A DNA stretch of 64,000 nucleotides, from the NCBI GenBank assembly GCA_963821935.1, contig CAWGFM010000005.1, positions 620,001-684,000 of the forward strand, written 5' to 3'. The notes beneath the pieces are model-generated. The model searched no databases. It saw nothing but the letters and a program-made list of their open reading frames with translations, and had not been told where the DNA came from. Each line of letters opens with the position of its first letter. The stretch's first letter is position 1. Source of the stretch: JAOUEA01 sp963821935. Its GTDB lineage: Bacteria > Actinomycetota > UBA4738 > HRBIN12. The position numbers and the translations under genes are program-made. Shown here piece by piece: positions 1-7,867 of this stretch.

Positions 1-212
1 GGGGTCCAGTCGCGGCGGCGCATCTGCAACACGTCCTGCTCCTGCTCCTGGCCCAGCTCGAATCCCGAGCCCAGGTACACCACGTCGGAGCTGAGGTAGC
101 GATCGACGACCGCGCGGGTGGAGGAGTCTGTCGCCTCCATGGTCACTTGGCCGGGACCCTCCCAGAGCACGCTGGCCACGACCGTGCCGTCTCGCTCGAA
201 CTCGTACCGCAT
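1..212 (-). CDS. Uncharacterised protein, 5' part only
   Basis: The first 70 or so residues of a protein that runs off the left edge of the window. The reading frame starts at an ATG preceded by a GGAG ribosome-binding site about 6 bases upstream. The peptide begins MRYEFERDG, is acidic and soluble-looking, and has no signal peptide or membrane segment in the visible part. I do not recognise the family. Its upstream region holds a promoter, a 16-codon ORF and an intrinsic terminator, so its expression may be attenuated, or it may have its own unseen promoter between the terminator and the start. Confidence 0.6.
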   Translation of the reverse strand, partial: MRYEFERDGTVVASVLWEGPGQVTMEATDSSTRAVVDRYLSSDVVYLGSGFELGQEQEQDVLQMRRRDWT

Positions 213-277
213 GGTGGTCTCCTTGTCTGCCGGCTCATCACCCGACGTTGCTGCTGCGTTGGCCTGATCGCGGGTAG

Positions 278-303
278 AAAAAACCCCGCGGGGTTCGCGG
301 GGT
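278..303 (-). terminator. Rho-independent terminator / possible attenuator
   Basis: Read on the minus strand, an 8-bp perfect stem (ACCCCGCG with CGCGGGGT) closes a 5-base loop and runs directly into a T6 tract. This is a textbook intrinsic terminator. It lies about 65 bases before the start of the gene at the left edge and just after a 16-codon ORF, so it either ends a small transcript or acts as an attenuator for the downstream gene. Confidence 0.8.
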
Positions 304-307
304 GGGC

Positions 308-343
308 GGCGCGGTCAGCAGGCCTCTTGGGCCTGGCCGCGCC
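308..343 (-). other. Two-tier hairpin between leader ORF and terminator
   Basis: On the minus strand an outer 7-bp stem (GGCGCGG with CCGCGCC) encloses an inner 6-bp stem (CAGGCC with GGCCTG) with a 5-base loop. The outer stem begins at the stop codon of the small ORF and ends a few bases before the terminator stem. This placement fits the pause/antiterminator segment of a ribosome-mediated attenuator. I could not establish a mutually exclusive alternative pairing by eye. Confidence 0.6.
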
Positions 344-393
344 TAGGTGATAAGTACGAGGGTGCTGCGTCCGAACAGCGTGTGGTTCGACAT
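343..393 (-). CDS. Putative 16-residue leader peptide
   Basis: A 17-codon ORF encoding MSNHTLFGRSTLVLIT. Its ATG lies 9 bases after the -10 box of a strong promoter, so the message is nearly leaderless, and its stop codon touches the first stem of a hairpin followed by an intrinsic terminator. The order promoter, short ORF, hairpin, terminator is that of amino-acid biosynthesis attenuators. The run Leu-Val-Leu-Ile just before the stop would fit branched-chain amino-acid sensing. However, the downstream gene (1-212) is not a recognisable ilv or leu gene, so the sensed signal is unproven. The alternative is a small RNA whose short ORF is incidental. Confidence 0.5.
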   Translation of the reverse strand: MSNHTLFGRSTLVLIT

Positions 394-402
394 GGTCACG
401 CC

Positions 403-430
403 ATTGTAGGGATGGGAGCGTTGGCGTCAA
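403..430 (-). promoter_or_regulatory. Strong promoter of the leader gene
   Basis: On the minus strand TTGACG (-35) and TACAAT (-10) are separated by 16 bases, close to the vegetative sigma consensus. The predicted transcription start falls about 3 bases before the ATG of the 16-codon ORF. It is among the best -35/-10 pairs in the window. Confidence 0.7.
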
Positions 431-486
431 CCGCGAGCGGGGCCGCGAGACCCGGGACCGGGTGGCGAGACGGTGCGCGAGGGTAG

Positions 487-888
487 GTGACGAGGATCGC
501 GCTCATGGGCATATCCGACATCGGCGCACGCGTGCGTCAGCGCTTGGACCGCAGGCGCGTACAACGCGCGGAGCGACTCGCCCACGACCAGGCACTCGCT
601 GCGCAGGCGCGATCGATCGCCGACGTTGTGCTTCGCATCGGTGACCGGCTCGTGGAGAACGAGAAGCGTCCAGGATCGTTCACGGGCGCGGAACTGCGCT
701 CCATGGAGGCCGAGATCGAACGACTGTCCGGCGGTAACGACCGGCTGGTCCTTCGCGCGCTGGACGACCCCCGGATCGTTGCCTGGAAGCAAGCGTGGGC
801 CGACCAGAGGAATCTTGCCGGCCCCGACGCGGCGATGCGAGTGAACTACTTCGCTGCCCTTGAGATGCAGATCCGCGATGGTTCTTGA
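487..888 (+). CDS. Uncharacterised helical protein
   Basis: A 133-residue reading frame with the strong GC third-position bias of real genes here. It starts at GTG 487. An ATG at 505 preceded by GAGGAT is an equally possible start, giving 127 residues. The sequence is rich in Arg, Ala, Glu and Leu and looks entirely helical, without signal peptide or membrane segment. I recognise no family. It is convergent with the DUF2252 gene and divergent from the leader gene at 343-393. Confidence 0.5.
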   Translation: MTRIALMGISDIGARVRQRLDRRRVQRAERLAHDQALAAQARSIADVVLRIGDRLVENEKRPGSFTGAELRSMEAEIERLSGGNDRLVLRALDDPRIVAWKQAWADQRNLAGPDAAMRVNYFAALEMQIRDGS

Positions 889-917
889 CGTGACGACCTC
901 GGCCCTCCGACAGCACC

Positions 918-2354
918 TCAAGGATCGGCGGCGGCGGCGATCCGGCCCTCGTCGATGGCTTCCAGGAGGCGCGCGTGGTCGGCCTCGGTGGCGTCGGCAT
1001 ACCGAACGGCGAACTCGGTGATGGCACGATCGAACGTATCGTCGGAGCCGAGGTAGGCAGCGATTGCGACCCGATCGCCCGAGCGAGCATGACCACGCGC
1101 CAAGGTCCAGCCGCAGGCCTCGCCATAGGCGCGCAGCCCGGCTGGAGACAGGCGCCCGACGTCGATCGAGGACTTCCCGTCCCAGAGCTGCCGCACGTAG
1201 AAATCGTGCTCCCGGTCGTCCCAGGCCTTCAAGCGGTACCACCCGAGCAGGCTGTCGCTCGCCGCCTGCATGAATCGCTGCCCTTCGACCACCCGGCGTC
1301 CCTGCGACTCATAGACCGATCGCTCGGTGTAGGGCTCCAGCACCGACCGGGTGGCCTCCTTCATCTGCAGGAGGAGGGGATCGTTCGAGTCCCTGCCCAT
1401 CATGAGCACGACCCACGCCCTGGTGCCGACGCTGCCGACCCCCACGACCTTGCGGGCGATGTGGACGAATCGATACCCCTCCAGGAGGGAACGGAGGTGC
1501 GGGGGCAGGCACTCGCGATACTGATGCAGGAACGACTGGATCACCTCCACGTAGCGCGCACGTTGCTCCTCCACCAAGAGCTCCTCGACCGGCACGATCA
1601 GCGGCGGCACGTTCACGAAGCGGATGCGCCCGTCCACGTCCTCGAGGAGTCGTTCGAACGCCCGCAGGTGGTCGTGATGCAGGGCTTTGTTGAGCTCGCG
1701 CTTGACCTCCCGGGCAGTCTTGGTATCGGCTCGGGTTGCGAGCCTCTCCTGGAGCTCTTCCGCGGGCAATCGCGCGTACCAGACCTCCAGATCCCGACGC
1801 TCCGCGAACTCGATCATGGCCTCCCGATAGGCGCGGACCGTCGCCAGGACGGCCTTCGCGCGGGTGGATCGGCCCCAGTCCAGCTGCCGGCCCGCGATCT
1901 CGAAGCTGGCGGCCAGCCGTTTCACGTCCCATTCGAAGGGACCCGGCAGCGTCTCGTCGAAGTCGTTGAGCCCGAACACGAGCGTTCGCTCCGGTGTCTG
2001 GAACAGGCCGAAGTTCAACAGATGCGCGTCGCCGCACAGCTGGGTCCGCAGACCGGACGCGGCGGTCGGGGCGAGGTCGCCAGCCATGATCGCGGCGCCG
2101 CCTCGATAGAACGAGAATGCCGACAACGCCATCCGGCCGTAGCGGAGCGGGACGAGCTCGGGGACCCGCTCGGCGGACTGCTGCTCCAGGATCGCGATGG
2201 GGTCCGCTCGCTCGGCTGAAGGCAGCCACGACGCATGGAGTTCGTGCGGGACGGAGCGTCGCAGTTCCTCGCCCACGGCGATGCGCTGCGCGAGCGTGCG
2301 GGCCGGCAGATAGTCAGCGTCAGGCAGCTCATGCGCTGATCCGATCGAGTCCAT
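918..2354 (-). CDS. DUF2252 family protein
   Basis: A 478-residue protein of the DUF2252 family, common in Actinobacteria and weakly related to protein-kinase-like or aminoglycoside-phosphotransferase folds. Diagnostic segments are CGDAHLLNFG at residues 107-116, resembling a kinase catalytic loop, and the FDE-containing stretch around 129-147. It is cytosolic, with no signal peptide. The biochemical function of the family is not established. The ATG at 2354 lies 6 bases after a TAGAGT -10 box on the minus strand, which supports this start and implies a leaderless message. It is convergent with the small gene at 487-888. Confidence 0.85.
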   Translation of the reverse strand: MDSIGSAHELPDADYLPARTLAQRIAVGEELRRSVPHELHASWLPSAERADPIAILEQQSAERVPELVPLRYGRMALSAFSFYRGGAAIMAGDLAPTAASGLRTQLCGDAHLLNFGLFQTPERTLVFGLNDFDETLPGPFEWDVKRLAASFEIAGRQLDWGRSTRAKAVLATVRAYREAMIEFAERRDLEVWYARLPAEELQERLATRADTKTAREVKRELNKALHHDHLRAFERLLEDVDGRIRFVNVPPLIVPVEELLVEEQRARYVEVIQSFLHQYRECLPPHLRSLLEGYRFVHIARKVVGVGSVGTRAWVVLMMGRDSNDPLLLQMKEATRSVLEPYTERSVYESQGRRVVEGQRFMQAASDSLLGWYRLKAWDDREHDFYVRQLWDGKSSIDVGRLSPAGLRAYGEACGWTLARGHARSGDRVAIAAYLGSDDTFDRAITEFAVRYADATEADHARLLEAIDEGRIAAAADP

Positions 2355-2360
2355 GTCGTC

Positions 2361-2366
2361 ACTCTA
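2361..2366 (-). promoter_or_regulatory. -10 box (TAGAGT) of the DUF2252 gene
   Basis: On the minus strand TAGAGT is followed by 6 bases and then the ATG at 2354, the spacing expected for a leaderless transcript. No convincing -35 is visible. Confidence 0.5.
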
Positions 2367-2424
2367 TTCTGGCCCCGCCCACCGAGATCGATCCCAAACC
2401 CGTCGCGTGGGACGAGCAGAGCCG

Positions 2425-2922
2425 CTAGCGCAGACTGCGCGCTCTCATGATCAACGCAGGCATCACCGAAGCGGCGAACAGCGCTCCCGTGATCAGGTGC
2501 ATGCGGATGAGCAGATCGCGTGCTTCGGCCGCTGTTCGTTCGAGTGACAGCGGAACGATGGTGGTCGCCACCGCGAGCGCTACACCCGCAACGACCACCG
2601 CTGCTGCTGCGATCCACGATCGGCGCAGGGCGGAGCTGAAGAGCGCGAGCCCTATCAAGAAGGGGGCGGTCGTGTTGATGAGCACGTTCGTGACATGGAC
2701 CGTTCGCCAACCGGTCGTCAGTTCCTGGAACGTGATGAAGACGTCGGGGTTGCCACGCAGACGGAAGGACACCCCAGCGGCCCCCGCGGTCTCGAACAGT
2801 CCGACGTTGACGAACACCGCGATGACCAGGCACACGAGACCGATGGGCCAGACGAGTGACGAGCCGGCAACGGTCGCTTCGTGATGATCGGCCCGGTCCC
2901 GGTGTTCGCTGAGCTCTGCCAC
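2425..2922 (-). CDS. Four-helix integral membrane protein, DUF6069-like
   Basis: A 165-residue membrane protein with four hydrophobic segments after a hydrophilic, His-rich N terminus of about 20 residues. The GTG start at 2922 is chosen because AAGGAG lies about 6 bases upstream; the open frame extends further but without hydrophobic or coding character. Length, the helix-1 pattern (VFVNVGLF) and the AGVSF motif after it recall small actinobacterial membrane proteins such as DUF6069, but this is a resemblance only. A second membrane protein gene lies about 115 bases upstream on the same strand. Confidence 0.6.
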   Translation of the reverse strand: MAELSEHRDRADHHEATVAGSSLVWPIGLVCLVIAVFVNVGLFETAGAAGVSFRLRGNPDVFITFQELTTGWRTVHVTNVLINTTAPFLIGLALFSSALRRSWIAAAAVVVAGVALAVATTIVPLSLERTAAEARDLLIRMHLITGALFAASVMPALIMRARSLR

Positions 2923-3038
2923 GTCGCTCCTTCTGAGTTCCTCGACGCGACGGTAGCGGGAGACCTTGCCCGGAAGTGTGCGCCCTTCATGACCATCCCA
3001 TGCCGCTTGTGTCTTCCCGAACGAGCTATTCCCTTCGG

Positions 3039-3782
3039 CTAGAGAACCTCGGAGACGTCGCGAACCAGCTCGATCAGGCTGAACGCGACGAGTGCGACCA
3101 GGATCGCTCGCCCCGCCCAGGTGACGACCGTGGAATGCCAGAGCACGCCCGTCCAGGGCTTCCATCGATGGAGCAGCCAGATCGCGATGATCACGGCGAT
3201 CAGGCCGACGCCGAGCGCGCCGGTCAGCGCCAGAGGGGCGAGCAGCACGAGCCCCACGATCCACGCCCGGGACCGACGCACGATCGAATCGCCACGCAGC
3301 AGGCGCTCCACCATGAGGCTCAGAGCGACGCCGTAGGCGGCCGGGATCGCGATGAACATCGCGACCGCCAGCGGGAGCGGTTCGAGGAGCGTGAAGTCCA
3401 AACCGTCCGGTCGGATCACGACCGCGCCGCCCACGATGCCCATGGCCACCCCGGTGATCCACGGTCTCCATCGCGCTGGCAGCCAACCGCGGACGCCGAG
3501 ATAGACGATCCCGCCGAGCACTCCCGCGAACCCGGTCAGCGCGACGAGGAACACCGTCGCTCCGCTCACGACACCGATCGTGAAGCCGTCGTCGGTTTCG
3601 ACCCCGCTCAGGGTCGGCGATGAGGTCAACCGCAACGCGAACATCGCGACCCGGCCGCCGACCCCTCCGATGACGGCGCCCGTCGCGAACCCGCCGAGCA
3701 CGCCGGCGGCGAGCCAACGCCCCGACCGGGCGATGTCCGGCGTGTCGGTCATTGCTGCGATACCGGAGCGTTCTCGAGTCAC
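3039..3782 (-). CDS. Uncharacterised polytopic membrane protein
   Basis: A 247-residue protein with about seven hydrophobic segments, the first rich in glycine (residues 25-50, AAGVLGGFATGAV and following). No catalytic motif is recognised. The GTG at 3782 is favoured because a TAGGCT -10 box ends exactly 6 bases before it. An internal Met at residue 11 is the alternative start. It lies back to back with the serine hydrolase gene at 3843, whose promoter faces the other way. Confidence 0.6.
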   Translation of the reverse strand: MTRERSGIAAMTDTPDIARSGRWLAAGVLGGFATGAVIGGVGGRVAMFALRLTSSPTLSGVETDDGFTIGVVSGATVFLVALTGFAGVLGGIVYLGVRGWLPARWRPWITGVAMGIVGGAVVIRPDGLDFTLLEPLPLAVAMFIAIPAAYGVALSLMVERLLRGDSIVRRSRAWIVGLVLLAPLALTGALGVGLIAVIIAIWLLHRWKPWTGVLWHSTVVTWAGRAILVALVAFSLIELVRDVSEVL

Positions 3783-3788
3783 GCCACC

Positions 3789-3794
3789 AGCCTA
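3789..3794 (-). promoter_or_regulatory. -10 box (TAGGCT) of the membrane protein gene
   Basis: On the minus strand TAGGCT, six bases, then the GTG start at 3782: a leaderless arrangement. It is divergent from the promoter at 3807-3836. Confidence 0.5.
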
Positions 3795-3806
3795 TGGCTC
3801 GTCACC

Positions 3807-3836
3807 TTGACCTGACGAAACGGCGAACGGTACCGT
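3807..3836 (+). promoter_or_regulatory. Promoter of the serine hydrolase gene
   Basis: TTGACC (-35) and TACCGT (-10) separated by 18 bases, with the ATG at 3843 six bases after the -10 box. A good vegetative promoter giving a leaderless message. Confidence 0.65.
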
Positions 3837-3842
3837 CCCACG

Positions 3843-5004
3843 ATGACCCCCCGTCGAACGTTCTCTGCCCTGGCCATCGTCGCCTGTCTCGTGGCATCGA
3901 GCGGTGCGATCCCTGCTGCCGCCTCGTCCGGTTCGGACGGGTATCCGTCGCCTCACCGGTTGCGATCGGCTCTTCACGCCTTGGTGGATGGCCGCGACGG
4001 GCCTCCCGGCGTGATCGTGATCGTGCAGCGTGGGCACGATAGGGAGATCTTCCGGGCCGGTGTGGCGAACGTCGCCACCGGCGCCCCGATGCGTGCCGGC
4101 ATGCACATGCGCATCGCCAGCACGGCGAAGGCCTACAGCGGCGGCGTCGCTCTCTCGCTGGTCGAGCAGGGAGTCCTGGCCCTGGACGACACCATCGGGG
4201 ACCTACTGCCCTGGGCGCCCCAAGACTGGAAGCGCGTCACCCTGGCGCAGGCACTCCATCACACGAGCGGCCTGCCCGATTTCTCCGACGACACCGGGTT
4301 CCTGGACTATCTCGTCGCGAACCTGGACGATGCGCCGCCTCCCAAGCGCCTGCTCCGATTCGTCTTCGACCAGGATCTGGAGTTCGAGCCCGACGCCGAG
4401 TACCGGCTACTCCAACTCCGACAACATCGTGGTGGCGTTGATGGTGAAAGCTGCCACGGGACATGCGTACGAGCGCGAGCTCGCCACGCAGGTCTTGGAG
4501 CCCCTCGGCCTGGATGACACGAGCCTGCCACGAGGCGTGGAGATGCCCCAGCCGTTCATCCGCGGCTACGACTTCGAGGACGACGGCACGTCCGTCGACG
4601 TCAGCGAGTTGATCGCCGCCGGCTACGCGTGGGCATCGGGCGGGATCGTGTCCACCCCGGCCGACCAGAACCGGTTCATCCGGGGATACGTGGGTCGTCA
4701 TCTGTTCGACGGACCAACGCAGTCAGCACAGTTCGACTTCATCCCTGGGGGCGGGTCGGAGCCGCCGGGCCCGGGCCACAACGCGGCCGGCCTGGCGATC
4801 TTCCGCTACCGCACCGGTTGCGGAACGATGTTCGGCCACACCGGCAATACGCTCGGCTACACCCAGTTCATGGCGGCCTCACGCGGAGGACACCGCTCGG
4901 TGGTCGTCTCGATCAACCGTCAGACAACGTTGAAGCAGGCGCCGGAGGTCTTCGCACAACTCCGGAACATCTTCCGGCTGGGGGTCTGCGAAGCCCTCCG
5001 CTAG
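3843..5004 (+). pseudogene. Secreted beta-lactamase-family serine hydrolase, frameshifted
   Basis: A class C beta-lactamase / D-Ala-D-Ala carboxypeptidase-like protein of about 387 codons, interrupted once. Frame one begins at ATG 3843 with a signal peptide (cleavage near residue 27) and carries the catalytic SxxK motif STAK at residues 93-96. At about 4404-4410 the frame shifts by one: removing one base (the C in CGG-C-TAC) restores a Tyr-Ser-Asn motif exactly where the family needs YxN. The second frame then continues to the HTG motif (GHTGNT) and the stop at 5004. All three catalytic motifs are therefore preserved across the shift. Either the gene was inactivated very recently or the extra base is a sequencing or assembly error. 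The end overlaps the convergent hydrolase gene by 4 bases. Confidence 0.8.
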
Positions 5005-5783
5005 CTCTCTGCATCCAGGAACGCCTCGAGCACCGGGGCCAGCGCCTCGGCCGACACGTCGTGGGTCTGACCTTCCAGGGTGCGGAACTGCCCGTTCGGG
5101 ATCGCGTCGGCCAGCGCGCGGGCCGTGTCACTCATCCACGGGGGGCCGGCGTCACCCGCCATCACGATGGTGGGGATCGTGACGGAGGCAGCCCGCTGGG
5201 TGGGCAGGGAGTAGTCCCCCATGATCTCGGCGTCGTAGGCCAACGTGTGTGCCAAGGCTTCCTGTTGCGCCCAGAACGGCGACTGACGCGCCTGGGCGAC
5301 GAACTCATCGGGCAACCCCACGACCTTCGACATGAAGAACTCGACCGCGTCGCCACGACGGCCGGCCCCGACCATGCCACGGTACGTCGAGGCGGTGTCG
5401 GCCGGCGGTGACGGCACGCCTTCGGGGATGAAGGGCGGCTCCCACAGCGCCAGCTTCGTGATCGGCAACCCGCTCGCAGCCGCCTCCAGGGCCAGCGCGG
5501 CTCCGGACGAGGAGCCGAACAGGCACGCGGAGCCGCCGGCGCCGTCGATGACCGCCGCGATGTCTTCGACCTCGCGCTCCACCGCGTAGGGCTGCGTGTC
5601 GCCACTGTCACCCCTGCCTCGGCGGTCGTAGTTGTGCACGGCGAAACGCGAGGCCAGGAGTGAGGCGACTCCCGCGTTCGAGGTTCGATCCACCGACCCG
5701 CCGCACACCAGGACCACCGCCGGCCCCTCGCCTGAGCGCTCGACCGCGATCGTGGTGCCGTCGTTCGAGATGGCCTGGTCCAT
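5001..5783 (-). CDS. Alpha/beta-fold hydrolase
   Basis: A 260-residue cytosolic alpha/beta hydrolase. The nucleophile elbow GSSSG (residues 90-94, Ser92 central) follows the strand-helix pattern of the fold. DRRGRGDSG at 53-61 is the usual loop after strand 4, an Asp in VMAGDAG near 210 and a His in QTHD near 243 complete the probable triad. The substrate cannot be read from the sequence. The start has a strong GAGGAG ribosome-binding site. It lies 10 bases downstream of the AHSA1 gene in the same direction and is probably part of the ArsR-led operon. Confidence 0.85.
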   Translation of the reverse strand: MDQAISNDGTTIAVERSGEGPAVVLVCGGSVDRTSNAGVASLLASRFAVHNYDRRGRGDSGDTQPYAVEREVEDIAAVIDGAGGSACLFGSSSGAALALEAAASGLPITKLALWEPPFIPEGVPSPPADTASTYRGMVGAGRRGDAVEFFMSKVVGLPDEFVAQARQSPFWAQQEALAHTLAYDAEIMGDYSLPTQRAASVTIPTIVMAGDAGPPWMSDTARALADAIPNGQFRTLEGQTHDVSAEALAPVLEAFLDAES

Positions 5784-5793
5784 GTGCTCCTCC

Positions 5794-6300
5794 TCAGTCG
5801 CTGTCGTGTCTGGTCTTGAGGTGCTGGGCCAGGCGATCGAAGAAGATCAGCGAACCGCGCATCGCTCGCGAGTACTCGTCGGCCGGCAGATTCCCGCCGC
5901 GCTGGGTGAACGTCATCTCGGTCCGGTCGTCGCCCAGATCCCGGAACTCGGCGGTGAGGACCTCAGCATTGCCGCTGTCGGGGTTCGCGGGGTCGACCAG
6001 CGTCAGGACGACGCGTTCGGGCTCGACCACCTCTCGGAACTCGCCCGCGAACGGGATCTCGATCTGGTCGGGGCCGTGGAGCATGACGGCGCTCCACGCT
6101 CCGCCCGGCCGCGCGTCCATGAAGACCCTGTCCAGCGGGATCGACGAGCCGTGCTCACCGAACCACGTGGCGAACCGCTCGGGCTCGGTCCACGCCTTGA
6201 ACACCAGCTCCCGAGGCGCGTCGAAGACCCGGACGATCACGATCCCGTCGGCGTCGCTGGATGCGGAGACCACTCCTTCGGGGGGCGTGGGATCAGCCAT
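5794..6300 (-). CDS. SRPBCC (AHSA1/START-like) domain protein
   Basis: A 168-residue single-domain SRPBCC protein. It has the family hallmarks: the strand followed by DAPRELVFKAWTEPE near residue 30, WFGEHG, and a C-terminal helix. Members of this fold bind hydrophobic ligands in a cavity. In actinobacteria they are often encoded directly after an ArsR regulator, as here, where the regulator gene overlaps this start by 8 bases. Function is inferred only at fold level. Confidence 0.85.
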   Translation of the reverse strand: MADPTPPEGVVSASSDADGIVIVRVFDAPRELVFKAWTEPERFATWFGEHGSSIPLDRVFMDARPGGAWSAVMLHGPDQIEIPFAGEFREVVEPERVVLTLVDPANPDSGNAEVLTAEFRDLGDDRTEMTFTQRGGNLPADEYSRAMRGSLIFFDRLAQHLKTRHDSD

Positions 6301-6637
6301 CGTTCGCTCCTTCCATGTCGTGGACCTGTCGCAGATGCTCGTCGAGCCGGTCGAAGCTTGCTTCCCAGAACCGGCGGTAGTGCTCCAGCCAGCCGGTCAC
6401 GTCTTGAAGCGGCTGGGCGCGCAGTCGACACGGACGGAACTGTCCCGAGCGGCTGCGGCTGATCAAGCCGGCGGACTCCAGCACGCTGAGATGCTTGGAC
6501 ACGGCCTGCAGGCTCATCGGGAACGGCTCTGCCAGCTCGTTGACCGTCGCCGTTCCACCGGCCAGGCGAGCGAGGATGTCGCGACGGGTGGGATCGGCGA
6601 GCGCCGAGAAGGTGCTGCTGAGCTCATCGACCGCCAT
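6293..6637 (-). CDS. ArsR/SmtB-family transcriptional regulator
   Basis: A 114-residue winged-helix repressor: LADPTRRDILARL in helix 2, a recognition helix around MSLQAVSKHLSVLE, and a beta-wing near residues 58-75. The metal-binding Cys motif (ELCVCDL) is absent, so it is of the non-metal-sensing type usually coupled to SRPBCC proteins. It overlaps the AHSA1 gene by 8 bases and leads the three-gene group to 5001. A perfect inverted repeat at 6671-6686 in its upstream region is the likely autoregulatory operator. Confidence 0.85.
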   Translation of the reverse strand: MAVDELSSTFSALADPTRRDILARLAGGTATVNELAEPFPMSLQAVSKHLSVLESAGLISRSRSGQFRPCRLRAQPLQDVTGWLEHYRRFWEASFDRLDEHLRQVHDMEGANDG

Positions 6638-6670
6638 GCTGGCGTCCCCTCTCTCCCGTCCGGACGATAG

Positions 6671-6686
6671 TCAACCGTTCGGTTGA
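6671..6686. promoter_or_regulatory. Palindromic operator upstream of the ArsR gene
   Basis: TCAACCG-TT-CGGTTGA, a perfect 7-bp inverted repeat with a 2-base centre, 34 bases upstream of the ArsR start. It matches the CAACC...GGTTG pattern common before ArsR/SRPBCC operons, so autoregulation by the encoded ArsR protein is the simplest reading. Confidence 0.6.
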
Positions 6687-6719
6687 ATACCGTATCAGAA
6701 CGGTGATGGGCTTATCAGG

Positions 6720-7242
6720 TCAGGCGGTCTCTCCGTCGTCCTGCGTGTCGTCCTCGACCTCGCCGTCACCGACCAGGGCGTGGATGACTTCTTTGGAATG
6801 CTTGCCCCACACCCGGTCCCCTTCGAGCTCGACCTTCTCGCCCGTCTCCGGGTCCTCGATCACCATCGTCCTGACCGTGACCTTGGCGACCACGGTCACA
6901 TGCGCCGTCGCTCGGTCGAAGGTGTGCAGGAGCGAGAGGTCCTCTTTCAACACCCCACCCACGAGCTCATTCGGTCGCAGGATGCAGATGTTGCTGGGGC
7001 TCACGGCGACGATGGGCTTGATCCCCTCGCCTTTGTCGCTGGCGAGCGCACCGCCGAGGATGCCTGTTGCTTCCAATGCGCTGCCGCCACCGCCGATGGC
7101 ACCGCCCACCGCTTCGCCGGCGACGAAGCCGCCCATCTCCTTGCCGGCCATGCCTTTCGGGGAGAACATGCCGACCAAGGGTGATGGTGTCGTCGCCCGT
7201 GGCCTTCTTCGCCCCGGCGATCAGGTGCTTCTCCGATGCCAT
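6720..7242 (-). pseudogene. Glycine-rich uncharacterised protein, frameshifted
   Basis: Two overlapping frames make one protein of about 173 residues. The 5' frame starts at ATG 7242 behind a GGAGG site and encodes MASEKHLIAGAKKATGDD; after about 22 codons the sense continues one base out of register as MFSPKGMAGKEMGG to the stop at 6720. Removing one C from the CCC run near 7180-7183 joins them. The protein has a glycine/alanine-rich stretch near residues 30-50 that could be membrane-associated, followed by a soluble beta-rich domain and an acidic tail. No family is recognised. If the extra base is genuine, translation could restart only at a TTG at 7178. Confidence 0.6.
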
Positions 7243-7287
7243 CGTTCGCCTCCTCGCGCGCCGAGAACGCGAGAGGCGCGAGATCGA

Positions 7288-7713
7288 TCAGACGGTGGAT
7301 TCGAAGAACTCGTCGGAACGCTCGTGGAACAGCGCCCACAGGACGAACAGGCTGATCGCGATCGACACCAGGCCGGCCTCCACGTACGCCCCGCCGTGAT
7401 GGAAGATCATGAAGCCGAGCGATGACGCGATCCGCAGGCCCTCGACGATCGCCACGACCATGCGGTAGCCGCGGCTGCCACGCATGATGCCGGACCCGAC
7501 GGCGAACAGGATCACCGCCATGATGCCTTCCCATATCCCGCTGGCGATGATGCCGTTTCCGCTGAGCTCGACCCCGTTGACCGTGAGGTCTTCGAGACGA
7601 TCGCTGAACGCGATCGAGACGACCGCCGCGACGGCCGCCATGAACGCCTGGATGTACAGGACCACCCCGATGAACGTGACGACACCGGGGCGCTTGACCC
7701 CAGACATGGCCAT
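7288..7713 (-). CDS. Small four-helix membrane protein
   Basis: A 141-residue protein with four hydrophobic segments (about residues 13-35, 55-75, 80-100 and 110-130) and a charged C-terminal tail. The start at 7713 is preferred because GGGAGG lies 4-9 bases upstream; the frame is open further but non-coding in character. Function is unknown. It sits 45 bases upstream of the frameshifted glycine-rich gene on the same strand. Confidence 0.6.
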   Translation of the reverse strand: MAMSGVKRPGVVTFIGVVLYIQAFMAAVAAVVSIAFSDRLEDLTVNGVELSGNGIIASGIWEGIMAVILFAVGSGIMRGSRGYRMVVAIVEGLRIASSLGFMIFHHGGAYVEAGLVSIAISLFVLWALFHERSDEFFESTV

Positions 7714-7867
7714 TGTTCCCTCCCTCTGGTTGGTTTCTCGTTCGCGAGTCCGGCCTCGTGGCCGCCGAGGCGAATGCAGGGGGAACCTAGCCTCCGGCGG
7801 GTCGGGGCGCAAGTCGGCCGACTAGTGTGCTGACGAACGGCAGGCCAAGAAACGAGGAGGATCCCGC

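Noticed and set aside
213..400. tRNA or other stable RNA in the gap before the left-edge gene
   Set aside because: No cloverleaf, anticodon arm or CCA end could be drawn; the structures are a hairpin plus an intrinsic terminator.
427..1242. Long minus-strand frame overlapping the 487-888 gene and the DUF2252 gene
   Set aside because: Arg/Pro/Gly-rich composition, no recognisable motif, and it opposes two frames with better coding character. It is a high-GC antisense shadow.
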